From Vibrio hepatarius (GTDB lineage Bacteria; Pseudomonadota; Gammaproteobacteria; Enterobacterales; Vibrionaceae), in NCBI RefSeq assembly GCF_001274785.1, contig NZ_LHPI01000001.1, positions 992,001-1,056,000 on the forward strand: 64,000 nucleotides of DNA. The letters run 5' to 3'. Shown here one piece after another: positions 15,022 to 23,226 of the stretch. The position numbers and the translations under genes were made by a program. Within the stretch, counting starts at the first letter, position 1. Each line of letters begins with the position of its first letter. Under the pieces are notes generated by a model. That model was not told the DNA's origin, ran no database searches, and saw nothing but the letters and a program-made list of their open reading frames with translations.

Positions 15022-15777
15022 TTAGTGATAAGTGCACATTCGCTTGCCATCAACTTCAATAATGTTGAATGGCGTCTCGTAGATACTTTCTAGAATGTCA
15101 GCTTGAATCACTTCTTCAACCTTACCTTGTGCGACCACTTTACCGTTCTTCAGCGCGATGATCTTATCTGAGTAGCAAGCAGCAAAATTGATATCGTGGA
15201 TAACCACCACGACAGCTTTTTTCATCTCGTGCGCCAAACGGCCGACATTACGCATGATTTGCAGCGAGTGTTTAATATCCAAGTTGTTCAGTGGCTCGTC
15301 TAAAAAGACGTAATCGGTGTCTTGCGCCATAACCATGGCAATGAACGACAACTGACGCTGGCCGCCACTGAGCTCATCCAAGTATTTATTTTGAATCTCG
15401 TTCAAGTCCAAATACTCGATAGCTTGGTCGATGATCTTGTTGTCTTCTGCAGTAAGCTTGCCTTGCGAGTAAGGGAAACGACCAAACGAAACCATCTCGC
15501 GAACCGTAAAGCGCATCGTGATGTTGTTTGCCTGACGCAATACCGCCAAACGTTTCGCCAACTCTTTGCTGTCCCATTCTGCGAGCTCTTTGCAATCGAT
15601 ATACACTTCGCCACTGTCTTTGCTGACCAGTCGGCTCGCCATCGACAGCAAGGTACTTTTACCTGCGCCATTAGGGCCGATAATCGCGGTCACTTTACCG
15701 TTCTCAAACTCGGCGCTCGCATTGTCGACCACCGCTGAGTGACCAAATACTTTTTTCAGGTTCTTTAATGTAATCAT
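15022..15777 (-). CDS. vctC: ferric catechol siderophore ABC transporter ATPase
   Basis: 251 residues, FecE/FepC type. Walker A IGPNGAGKSTLL (residues ~33-44), signature LSGGQRQL, Walker B YVFLDEPLNNLD and the switch His in VVVIHDINFA. It energises import of the ferric siderophore from periplasm to cytoplasm. It is the last gene of the four-gene run P-D-G-C, 7 bp after vctG, and ends in a shared terminator with cueR. Confidence 0.9.
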   Translation of the reverse strand: MITLKNLKKVFGHSAVVDNASAEFENGKVTAIIGPNGAGKSTLLSMASRLVSKDSGEVYIDCKELAEWDSKELAKRLAVLRQANNITMRFTVREMVSFGRFPYSQGKLTAEDNKIIDQAIEYLDLNEIQNKYLDELSGGQRQLSFIAMVMAQDTDYVFLDEPLNNLDIKHSLQIMRNVGRLAHEMKKAVVVVIHDINFAACYSDKIIALKNGKVVAQGKVEEVIQADILESIYETPFNIIEVDGKRMCTYH

Positions 15778-15784
15778 ATCTACC

Positions 15785-16735
15785 CTAAACGATCTTATTG
15801 CGTAGCAGCATGCTTAAGAAGTACAGCCCGCCGATAAAGTTAATCACAACACTGAGTGTCGTTTCGAAGCCAAACAAGTTTTCCACTACCCATTGGCCGC
15901 TAAGCAGCGCCGCGACAGACAACAGCGACACGCCCGCAAGCAGCACCTTGTGTTGGTAGCTTCTAAACAGCTCTCTGGTTAGGTTGGTCACAAGCAAGCC
16001 GAAGAACATCAACGGTCCAATCAACGCCGTGGCGATGGTGATTAACACCGCGGAAAGCATCAGTACGTGCAAGGTGACCTTTTTAACATCAACGCCCAAG
16101 CTGGTTGCGTTATCTTTGTCCAACCAAAACACATCCAGCGTGAGGTTGAGTCGGTACAGTCGCCACGAGATAAACAGCAATAGCGGCGTACACAGATAGA
16201 CCAAATCCACATCGATGTTGTTAAAGCTGGCAAACATATTGGCTTGCACGCTGGCAAACTCATTTGGGTCCATCAACATAACGAAGAACGATGAGATGCT
16301 GCCGAACAGCTGGCCCAGAATCACACCCAATAACAAGAGCACCATCAGGTTTTGTCTCTCACCGCGGAAATAGAAACTAAACAGCAAGAACGAGAAGCCC
16401 AGCATCGCAATAACAGAGATCACGAAGTTGAAGTAGCTGTTCATCGCAATGCCGCTAAGGCCACCAAACATCACCACCACCAGCACTTTGGTGAACATGT
16501 AGAGCGAGTCAAAGCCCATGATGCCCGGCGTTAGAATGCGGTTGTGGGTAATCGTCTGAAACGCCAATGCAGACTGCCCTATCGCTATCCCGGCGATCAC
16601 AATCGCAAGCACCTTAGGGACTCGACGCGAAAGGAAGTATTGATAGTTGTCTGCATTCAGGCCGATACCGATAAACAATGCAGAAAACACCAGCGCCATC
16701 AGCGCAAGTAGCAGAAGTTTGCTTCTATCTTGCAT
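15785..16735 (-). CDS. vctG: ferric catechol siderophore ABC transporter permease (G)
   Basis: 316 residues from the ATG at 16735, chosen because GGAG stands just upstream and it gives the usual FecCD-family length; a longer in-frame reading would overlap vctD by 89 bases. About nine or ten hydrophobic segments are seen, with family motifs IAGIAIGQSALAFQTITHNRILTPGIMGFDSLY and FFGLLVTNLTREL. It overlaps the end of vctD by 11 bases, implying translational coupling. It forms the channel with VctD in the inner membrane. Confidence 0.87.
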   Translation of the reverse strand: MQDRSKLLLLALMALVFSALFIGIGLNADNYQYFLSRRVPKVLAIVIAGIAIGQSALAFQTITHNRILTPGIMGFDSLYMFTKVLVVVMFGGLSGIAMNSYFNFVISVIAMLGFSFLLFSFYFRGERQNLMVLLLLGVILGQLFGSISSFFVMLMDPNEFASVQANMFASFNNIDVDLVYLCTPLLLFISWRLYRLNLTLDVFWLDKDNATSLGVDVKKVTLHVLMLSAVLITIATALIGPLMFFGLLVTNLTRELFRSYQHKVLLAGVSLLSVAALLSGQWVVENLFGFETTLSVVINFIGGLYFLSMLLRNKIV

Positions 16736-17663
16736 GACGTTCTCCTTTAAGAATAAAGAAGATAAACACGCTACCACCGAGAATACTGATGATGGTTGAA
16801 ATTGGGATCTCATAAGGGAAGATGATCAGACGGCCAGCCAAATCACAACACAAGACAATCAAAGCGCCGAGTAACGCGGTAAGAGGAATATTGCGTCTTA
16901 GGTTATCGCCGTAGAAGCGACTCACCAAGTTCGGCACGATTAGACCAAGAAACGGCAGCATGCCTACAATCATCACCACCGAAGCCGACATTACTGACAC
17001 CAACAACACACCGATGATCAGCACTTGTTGGTAGTTCAAGCCGAGGTTAACCGCAAAGTCTTTGCCTAGACCAACCGCGGAAATGCGCGTCGCGTAGATA
17101 TAGCTGAAAATCGCAAATGGAATCGCGACGTACAGCAGTTCGTAGTCACCTTGCAGTAAGTTGGCAAAGTTCGCGACCGTCCAGCTTGAAAGGTTTTGCA
17201 CCGCATCGTATTTATACGCAACAAACGTCGCCAATGAATCGACCACGTTACCAAAAATGATACCGACTAAAGGCACGAACACGGCATTCTTAAACTGGAT
17301 GCGGTTGATAAACTGCACAAACAACAGCGTGCCGCCCATCGATACCGCGAAAATGAGCCACAACTGGTTACCGTTGCCGAAAAAGACCAAACTCAGCACG
17401 TACCCCAACATGGCACATTCAATCGTTCCCGATGTGGACGGCGATGCAAACCTGTTCTGGCTGATTTGCTGCATGATTAAGCCTGCAATACTCAAACCTG
17501 CGCCAGCAAGCAGTACAGCGGCTAAGCGGGGAATTCGGCTGGTAAACAATAGATCCCAGCTGTCGACGTTACCACTAAGAAGTAACGGTAAGTTGAGCTT
17601 ACCAATACCGACAAACAAAGACACGACACTTAAAACAATCAGTGCCCACGATAACTTCTTCAA
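16725..17663 (-). CDS. vctD: ferric catechol siderophore ABC transporter permease (D)
   Basis: 312 residues, FecCD family, about ten membrane segments. Typical motifs: LLFTSRIPRLAAVLLAGAGLSIAGLIMQQISQNRFASPSTSG and LGLIVPNLVSRFYG. The start codon is TTG, with GAGG six bases upstream; no ATG lies nearby. A terminator-like hairpin separates it from vctP. Confidence 0.87.
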   Translation of the reverse strand: MKKLSWALIVLSVVSLFVGIGKLNLPLLLSGNVDSWDLLFTSRIPRLAAVLLAGAGLSIAGLIMQQISQNRFASPSTSGTIECAMLGYVLSLVFFGNGNQLWLIFAVSMGGTLLFVQFINRIQFKNAVFVPLVGIIFGNVVDSLATFVAYKYDAVQNLSSWTVANFANLLQGDYELLYVAIPFAIFSYIYATRISAVGLGKDFAVNLGLNYQQVLIIGVLLVSVMSASVVMIVGMLPFLGLIVPNLVSRFYGDNLRRNIPLTALLGALIVLCCDLAGRLIIFPYEIPISTIISILGGSVFIFFILKGERHAR

Positions 17664-17680
17664 AACAAACCTCTTGAAAT

Positions 17681-17714
17681 AAAAAGCCTCAAGCGCATGG
17701 CTCGAGGCTCTTTT
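17681..17714 (-). terminator. intra-operon hairpin between vctP and vctD
   Basis: On the minus strand GAGCCTC-x-AGC pairs with GCT-x-GAGGCTT, followed by TTTTATTT. It lies directly after the vctP stop. Partial termination here would give more of the periplasmic protein than of the permeases, a common arrangement in binding-protein transporters. Confidence 0.7.
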
Positions 17715-17730
17715 GCATATCCGACGAAAA

Positions 17731-18642
17731 TTAGTTCACGCTTGAGGCGAACTTAACGTCTTCAATCATCTGTTCCGTCGCGCGCATACCGCCGATCGAC
17801 AAGTACCAAGCGTTGATATCTAGGTACGCCATTTTGTCGTTCTTGTAAGCGTCGGTCGCTTTTACAAGGTCGTTTTCGAAATCACGTTTAACGTTGCTGC
17901 TCTTACCTTTGTTGATCAAAATATCTTTATCAACGATAAGCAGCGTTGAAGGGTTCTTCTCGCGGATGAACTCGTAAGAGATCAAATCACCATGACGGGT
18001 GTTTTTCACACCATCCACCGTTTGCACAAAACCGAAATCTTTATAGATAGAGCCAAAACGCGACATTGAACCGAAGGTTGTGATGTTGCCACCCGCACTC
18101 ATTACCGTTAATGCATCCACTTTGTTTGCTTGGTTGTATTCGCGAATCTCTTTGAATGCACCATCCAATTGAGCGATTCGGTCTTCAACAAACTGCTGCT
18201 TCTCAAATACTTCGCCCAGTTTGCGCCATTCTTGCTGCGTGCTTTCCCAGTAGCCTTTATTAGCATCCAACGCATAAACGATGGTTGGTGCGATCTCAGA
18301 GAGCTCTTTGTACTTATCTGCGCCGCGAGGACCAACAATAATCAGATCAGGCTTTTGCGAGTAAATCGTCTCAAAGTCAGGTTCAAACAGGCTGCCAGCA
18401 GAAACAAAATCACCGTTGCGGTACTGCGCAAGATACTCTGGGAACATACTTACGGTAGAGACTGCCACTGGCTCGACACCAAATGCTTTTACCGTATCTA
18501 AAGGACCAAGACCAATCACGACAACGCGCTCTGGGTTTGTCTCGACTTTGGTTTTACCTTGGGTATGTTCAATCTCAACAACCTTTGCATTGGCGCCCAT
18601 CGCCACAATGGTCATCGCTAGCGCAACTGCCTTAAGTTTCAT
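17731..18642 (-). CDS. vctP: periplasmic ferric catechol siderophore-binding protein
   Basis: 303 residues from the ATG at 18642, chosen because AAGGA precedes it and it begins a clean signal peptide (MKLKAVALAMTIVAMGANAK); an in-frame extension upstream would run through the Fur-like box. Class III binding protein (FatB/FhuD type): VVVIGLGPLDTVKAFGVEP at the N-terminal lobe, KPDLIIVGPRGADKYKELSEIAP and the C-terminal lobe with YEFIREKNPSTLLIVDKD. It carries the ferric siderophore from VctA to VctDG. Confidence 0.88.
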   Translation of the reverse strand: MKLKAVALAMTIVAMGANAKVVEIEHTQGKTKVETNPERVVVIGLGPLDTVKAFGVEPVAVSTVSMFPEYLAQYRNGDFVSAGSLFEPDFETIYSQKPDLIIVGPRGADKYKELSEIAPTIVYALDANKGYWESTQQEWRKLGEVFEKQQFVEDRIAQLDGAFKEIREYNQANKVDALTVMSAGGNITTFGSMSRFGSIYKDFGFVQTVDGVKNTRHGDLISYEFIREKNPSTLLIVDKDILINKGKSSNVKRDFENDLVKATDAYKNDKMAYLDINAWYLSIGGMRATEQMIEDVKFASSVN

Positions 18643-18660
18643 GCTATTAATCCTTATGCG

Positions 18661-18685
18661 TATCAAATGCAATGCATTATCATTT
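18661..18685 (-). promoter_or_regulatory. Fur-box-like cluster upstream of vctP
   Basis: On the minus strand AAATGATAATGCATTGCATT followed by TGATA contains overlapping GATAAT/AATGAT-type hexamers, the unit Fur recognises. It begins 18 bases upstream of the vctP ATG and would give iron repression of vctPDGC. Confidence 0.55.
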
Positions 18686-18790
18686 AGATTTGCATTATTG
18701 TCACTACCCAATCTCGCTTTTTGCTACCAAGCGGCTAATGAGTAGGCAATTGTCGATAAAGTACAAAAGAAAACAGAAACTCGCGGGATC

Positions 18791-18815
18791 AAAAAAGGAG
18801 ACCAGAGGTCTCCTT
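18791..18815 (-). terminator. terminator of the S4-domain gene
   Basis: A perfect 9-bp stem AAGGAGACC / GGTCTCCTT with a 3-base loop, followed on the minus strand by TTTTGATCC. It lies 18 bases after the stop of the S4 gene. Confidence 0.85.
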
Positions 18816-18833
18816 AACGTTAGAAAGATAAAG

Positions 18834-19277
18834 CTAGAAAAAGTCGATTTCGGAGCGCCCGTTACGCTTTTTGTCGCTGCCCTTTTCAGGTTTATCAGCA
18901 CTCTTATTGCGTTCTGGTTTAGCGCTAGATTTACTCTTACTGGCTTTTTTATTGCTGTTTTTCTTCGCCGGTTTCAGCGTAGGTGCTACTTTTTTTGCTT
19001 CTGGCTCAGGTTCGCTAACCGGAGCATCGCAAACCACCACATAATATTCTTGGTTGAACTCGAAAAAGTCACCGTCGTACATTTTGCGACGTTTACGTGT
19101 CTCAAGCTCACCGTTAACTGCTACGTATCCTTCGGCAATCAAATGTTTGGCTTCACCACCGCCACCAACCAAGTTAGCAATCTTAAATACTTTATATAGC
19201 TCAATAGGTTGCGATGAAACTTCAATACCGATAGCTTCAATTTCAATCTCTTCGCCTTGATCGAATTCTTCGCTCAT
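18834..19277 (-). CDS. S4-domain RNA-binding protein (YbcJ-like) with basic tail
   Basis: 147 residues. An S4 RNA-binding fold fills residues ~20-82: ELYKVFKIANLVGGGGEAKHLIAEGYVAVNGELETRKRRKM, the consensus for YbcJ-type small S4 proteins, which are about 70 residues. The tail (~90-147) is Lys/Ser/Pro-rich and low in complexity, ending RSEIDFF; such tails add nonspecific RNA affinity. The target is probably ribosomal or structured RNA; not established. Confidence 0.82.
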   Translation of the reverse strand: MSEEFDQGEEIEIEAIGIEVSSQPIELYKVFKIANLVGGGGEAKHLIAEGYVAVNGELETRKRRKMYDGDFFEFNQEYYVVVCDAPVSEPEPEAKKVAPTLKPAKKNSNKKASKSKSSAKPERNKSADKPEKGSDKKRNGRSEIDFF

Positions 19278-19410
19278 AGCCTTCTCTTAATTACTTAATA
19301 TCATTTGTTGCTGAGTCTAATCGCTCTATCAATAGAAATAAACTAAAGTTCGCCACGCTTTACCGAACGGCATAACAAACCTCTGACATAACTGACACAC
19401 TGATGACCAT

Positions 19411-19439
19411 CTTTCCTAACTGGAAAGGTTTGCTTTCCA
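19411..19439. promoter_or_regulatory. overlapping inverted repeats upstream of the response regulator
   Basis: Three alternating arms, CTTTCC-N5-GGAAAG-N5-CTTTCC; the right pair extends to TGGAAAG / CTTTCCA. They lie 86-114 bases before the ATG at 19525. They suit an operator for a dimeric regulator, possibly autoregulation; the binding protein is unknown. Confidence 0.4.
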
Positions 19440-19524
19440 CCTTTTCCGTCAGGTTTGACTTACATTATCTCCACGGAACAAACACATGGATGATTTAAAC
19501 AATGAATAACAAGAGTAAAAAATC

Positions 19525-20157
19525 ATGATGTCAGAAACCAAAACATTAGTTATCGATAGCCAGCCACTAATGCGTGATGCGTTGGAGCAATTGGTTTTAG
19601 AGAGTCTGCCAAAGGCGCAAGTATTCCAAACTAACTCAGCGATTTTTGGCGCGCAGATGGTACGCAACCAACACATTGATTTGGTTATTCTAGATGTGAG
19701 CTTAGAAAACTCGGACGGTTTTGAGTTTGTCCGCCGCGCTCGAGCACACGGCTATCGCGGAAAGATCTTGTTTATTTCAAGCAACTCGCACCCAATGTAT
19801 GTCAACACGGCACAAAAACTGGGCGCGAATGGCTACATCGCGAAAAACGAACCGATTCCAGCTCTGAAAGAAGCAATCATCAGTGTAGTGAGAGGTTATG
19901 CAATGTTTAAACAAGCGCCTTGCCGTAAGCGCAGTAATGTTGCTCTATCCAACCGCGAAACCATCGTCTTCAACTATCTAGTGAAAGGCTACACCAACAA
20001 AAAGATCTCGGAGCTTCTATCGTTAAGCTCAAAGACCATCAGTACGTACAAGTCACGTATTCTTGAGAAGTACAGCGTTAGCTCGATTGTTGAACTGATG
20101 AACCTGCAAGAGCATATGTACGTTGAGATGGCCGAACTCAAAAAAGATGTTGCTTGA
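19525..20157 (+). CDS. NarL/FixJ-type response regulator
   Basis: 210 residues: receiver domain ~5-125 with phosphoacceptor D57 (LVILDVSLENSDGFEF), the conserved Ser in FISSN and the switch Lys in YIAKNEPIP; LuxR-type helix-turn-helix ~143-200 (LSNRETIVFNYLVKGYTNKKISELL, then SSKTISTYKSRILEKYSV). The usual second acidic residue near D11 (VIDSQP) is not paired, which is sometimes seen. No cognate kinase is adjacent. Its last 20 bases overlap the end of the convergent LysR gene. Confidence 0.85.
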   Translation: MMSETKTLVIDSQPLMRDALEQLVLESLPKAQVFQTNSAIFGAQMVRNQHIDLVILDVSLENSDGFEFVRRARAHGYRGKILFISSNSHPMYVNTAQKLGANGYIAKNEPIPALKEAIISVVRGYAMFKQAPCRKRSNVALSNRETIVFNYLVKGYTNKKISELLSLSSKTISTYKSRILEKYSVSSIVELMNLQEHMYVEMAELKKDVA

Positions 20158-21028
20158 TCTTTGAAATCAAAAGCTGATGCAGTGGGCTACTTTGATTAAC
20201 GAGTTTTAGATAAGCGACAACAGACGGTAGTTGCTCCAATTCAAGGCATTGGGGCAAAACCGTCACATTAATATCCGTTCTCTTTTCGAGCGACTTAACT
20301 AGCGGCATAAACGTCGTACACTCAAGCTTGTTCAATAACTCGAATAAACACGTAATGTTATCAACCGTCGCAAGCTTTTTGACTTCGTAGCCATTGTTCT
20401 CAAGTGCCAACTTAATCGCCGCTTTCTTCTCTTGCCAGCCTTTCATTTCCATAATCACAACCGGCATTTTGAGCTTTTCTTCGATGGTTCTTTCTGCGTA
20501 TTTGCTCGAACACAAAATCGCCCCTTCACACTTACCCAGATGGCACTGATAAATAACCTTGTTCACCTCAGGATTAAAGTACTGCACACCTAGGTCAATA
20601 TTGCCTTCAAAGATGTCTTGAACTGAATTGTCACCCCAAGAAGTGATGTTGATTTCGGCATTAGGAAAAGTGGTAATAAGGTCGATCAGCAGATCACTGC
20701 CGATTAAAAACTGAACTACGCTAGGAAGAGCAATATAAATCGGCTCGTCATAGGTCAGTGGGTCAAAGTCTTCTTTTCGCACTGCGCCATCAATCAAATC
20801 TAAGCCTTGCCTGACGACAGGTAACAATTGCAGTGCGTAGTCTGTTGGTTCGTATTCATGCGCGCCGCGAACAAAAAGTGGGTCACCCAATTGCTCACGG
20901 AGTTTGGCAAAGTACTTACTCACCGCACTTTCCGTTTTACCTAACTCTTTAGCAACAGGTTTCAGTTGTCGATGCTTGTCTAATAGTGTCAGCACTTTGA
21001 GTAAGTTCAGATCAAGTTGCGATTTCAT
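20138..21028 (-). CDS. LysR-family transcriptional regulator
   Basis: 296 residues. Winged helix at the N-terminus: LDLNLLKVLTLLDKHRQLKPVAKELGKTESAVSKYFAKLREQLGDPLFVRG. The effector domain runs ~90-296 (PIYIALPSVVQFLIGSDLLIDLITTFPNAEINI, GNIDLGVQYF). The ligand is unknown. The gene converges on and overlaps by 20 bp the response regulator gene, so the two transcripts are antisense at their ends. Confidence 0.85.
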   Translation of the reverse strand: MKSQLDLNLLKVLTLLDKHRQLKPVAKELGKTESAVSKYFAKLREQLGDPLFVRGAHEYEPTDYALQLLPVVRQGLDLIDGAVRKEDFDPLTYDEPIYIALPSVVQFLIGSDLLIDLITTFPNAEINITSWGDNSVQDIFEGNIDLGVQYFNPEVNKVIYQCHLGKCEGAILCSSKYAERTIEEKLKMPVVIMEMKGWQEKKAAIKLALENNGYEVKKLATVDNITCLFELLNKLECTTFMPLVKSLEKRTDINVTVLPQCLELEQLPSVVAYLKLVNQSSPLHQLLISKIKQHLF

Positions 21029-21399
21029 CTATACTTAAGACCTTTCAAATTTGAAGTGTATGCAGGACGCGAGCACACAAAATACTAAGGTTAATACATA
21101 CTTACTAGTACATGAAAGCGGTTATTCATATTTTTGCACAACACTAAATTTTTAGTTCACGAACTAAACGCAAATTAACCCCATTTTAACGACAGAGTTC
21201 ACAATAAAACCCCAATGCCATTGAATATAAAAGTGTAATCTCGTTTAGTTGATCAACTCGCGATATAAAGAAGTAAAATACTTAGCTTTCATAGTATTGC
21301 AGTAGCATATCTTTAAACAAATGATCAACAAATCAGTGTTATCGAGCCGATGGTTAATCCTTTAGCCTGACGTTTGTTGCGGTAGGTACGTCATAATTT
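21029..21399. other. divergent intergenic region with palindrome
   Basis: 371 bp between the divergent LysR and PAS-EAL genes; no gene seen. It contains the near-perfect palindrome TTAGTTCACGAACTAA at 21152-21167 and AT-rich stretches fitting promoters for both genes. Confidence 0.6.
21152..21167. promoter_or_regulatory. palindromic operator candidate
   Basis: TTAGTTC-AC-GAACTAA, 7-bp arms with a 2-base spacer, 124 bases before the LysR ATG and 233 before the PAS-EAL ATG. The position suits a regulator dimer, perhaps the adjacent LysR protein; unproven. Confidence 0.4.
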
Positions 21400-23172
21400 A
21401 TGTCACAATCTCTTAGTAGTATTGCATTCACTCCCAAGGTTACAGATCAATCCGATTACGCGATTTCTGTCGATGAGGAACAAGAGTCACAACCTTTGAC
21501 TCTGACAGAAGCAGAATTAGATGAGTTGATGGATAAAAACGTTCGCCATATTGCGGATGTGTTGAATGATGGCCTGTTCTATATGTCCGATACCGGACAC
21601 GTGCGTTTCTACTCTTCTACCTTTTACGAACAATTTGGCAACCTAACGGGCTGTTCTACCCTGCAGACTTGGCTTGAGCGTGTTCATCCACTTGACCGCG
21701 ATTTACTTCAGAGCAAAGTGGATGAATACATCCGACACGAGGGACGTAAGCTCTGCACACAATATCGGGTAAGGAATGAAGAAGGCAATTACATTTGGAT
21801 ACAAGGCACGGCTGTCACTAAAATCATCAATGGCAAACGCGTGATCATTGGGTGTCATAAAGGGGTTTATAACACCAAACGAAAACATGCCTTTGCCCAA
21901 CACTCTCGGTTTGTTGAAAGCGGTGAAACATTGGCGAACGAACATAAACTCGAGTTGGACATTGAAAACGCCTCGCTCGGTCCCGCAAAACACAGTTTAA
22001 TCTACATTCAAATCGCCAACATTCGCTCCTACTTATCTTTATACGGCACCGGCATCATTAGCGATGTATTAAATCACCTGAAACACGCTCTGAACTACTT
22101 CCCACTCCACTCTCTTGACCTCTACAGTATTCGCTCCGATGACTTTGCCATTCTAATTAGCGGCGACTACACCCAAGACGAGTTGTTAGAGTTAGGACAA
22201 AAGATTTCGCAGCGCTACTATGACTCGGTCAAAGCCAACGACTTTCTTTACGGCACAGAAATCAGCTTAGGTATTTATCCGAACTTTCCGAAACATAAAG
22301 GCACCGACGAGGCAATAAAAGTAGCCTCACGCACCAGTCAGTTTGCTAGCCAGCAAGACTCTCATCAGGTCAGCATCTACAACGGCAAGACCAAAGCAAA
22401 AGTAGACCGACATTTTTTCATCGAGAGAGAGCTCGGTAACACCATTAAGCAGGAAACGCTCTCGGTCAAATACCAACCGATAGTTTGTGCAAAACGCAAC
22501 AAGGTCGCCAGTTTTGAAGCGCTGGTTCGTTGGAAGTCCAAAGAGTTTGGCGATATTTTCCCCGATGAATTTATCTCCGTCGCGGAAAAGAAAGGATTGA
22601 TAGTTGACTTAGGGTACTTGGTCTTCAGCAAAGCGTGTGAGTTCTTACATAAGTACAACACCACACATGAAAACCCAGTACGCATTAATGTCAACGTCTC
22701 TGTCATTCAACTGCTTAACCATAGCTTCCCTGACACCGTCAAAACCATCGCCGACCAATACCAAATCTCTCCGCACAATATCGTCCTTGAACTCACCGAA
22801 ACACTCATCCTAGATGGCAACAGAAACGCCGTTATCCAACTCAACCGACTGAAAGAATATGGATTCCAGCTATCACTTGATGACTTTGGGGCGGGATACA
22901 GCTCTCTGAACAGCTTCTTTGACCTACCGCTGCAGCAGATAAAAGTCGACCGTTCAATCGCTCAACGCTCGATGACAAACCCAGCAACGTTTGAGTATCT
23001 ATCGTTTGTAACGCAATTATGCCGAACCTATGACGTCGACATTGTTATCGAAGGTATCGAAAACGCCAAAATGCAGCGGATGTTTACTGAGATGGGGGCG
23101 TCATACCTGCAAGGCTATTGGTTCTCTAAGCCGCTCTCGCTAGCAAGCGCCAGCCACTACACTCTGATATAG
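21400..23172 (+). CDS. PAS - degenerate GGDEF - EAL protein, probable c-di-GMP phosphodiesterase
   Basis: 590 residues, no membrane segment. A PAS domain lies at ~50-160 (HIADVLNDGLFYMSDTGHVRFYSS; YRVRNEEGNYIWIQGTAVTK). A GGDEF-fold region (~190-325) has YSIRSDDFAIL where GGDEF would be, so cyclase activity is unlikely. The EAL domain (~340-585) keeps SFEALVRWKS, the LELTETLIL Glu, LDDFGAGYSSLNSF, IKVDRS and IEGIEN, so it should cleave c-di-GMP to pGpG. The start has only a weak ribosome site. It is divergent from the LysR gene. Confidence 0.88.
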   Translation: MSQSLSSIAFTPKVTDQSDYAISVDEEQESQPLTLTEAELDELMDKNVRHIADVLNDGLFYMSDTGHVRFYSSTFYEQFGNLTGCSTLQTWLERVHPLDRDLLQSKVDEYIRHEGRKLCTQYRVRNEEGNYIWIQGTAVTKIINGKRVIIGCHKGVYNTKRKHAFAQHSRFVESGETLANEHKLELDIENASLGPAKHSLIYIQIANIRSYLSLYGTGIISDVLNHLKHALNYFPLHSLDLYSIRSDDFAILISGDYTQDELLELGQKISQRYYDSVKANDFLYGTEISLGIYPNFPKHKGTDEAIKVASRTSQFASQQDSHQVSIYNGKTKAKVDRHFFIERELGNTIKQETLSVKYQPIVCAKRNKVASFEALVRWKSKEFGDIFPDEFISVAEKKGLIVDLGYLVFSKACEFLHKYNTTHENPVRINVNVSVIQLLNHSFPDTVKTIADQYQISPHNIVLELTETLILDGNRNAVIQLNRLKEYGFQLSLDDFGAGYSSLNSFFDLPLQQIKVDRSIAQRSMTNPATFEYLSFVTQLCRTYDVDIVIEGIENAKMQRMFTEMGASYLQGYWFSKPLSLASASHYTLI

Positions 23173-23183
23173 CCAGAAACAAA

Positions 23184-23207
23184 AAACGGTCCCATTAAGG
23201 ACCGTTT
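23184..23207. terminator. bidirectional terminator
   Basis: AAACGGTCC / GGACCGTTT stem with a 6-base loop, A-rich left and T-rich right, between the convergent PAS-EAL and MetQ-like genes. Confidence 0.85.
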
Positions 23208-23226
23208 CTATTATCGATATTAATGA

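Noticed and set aside
18672..19199. Open reading frame of 175 codons on the plus strand over the S4 gene
   Set aside because: It lies opposite a convincing S4-domain gene, has biased Phe/Ala composition typical of the antisense of Lys/Glu-rich coding, and no ribosome site.
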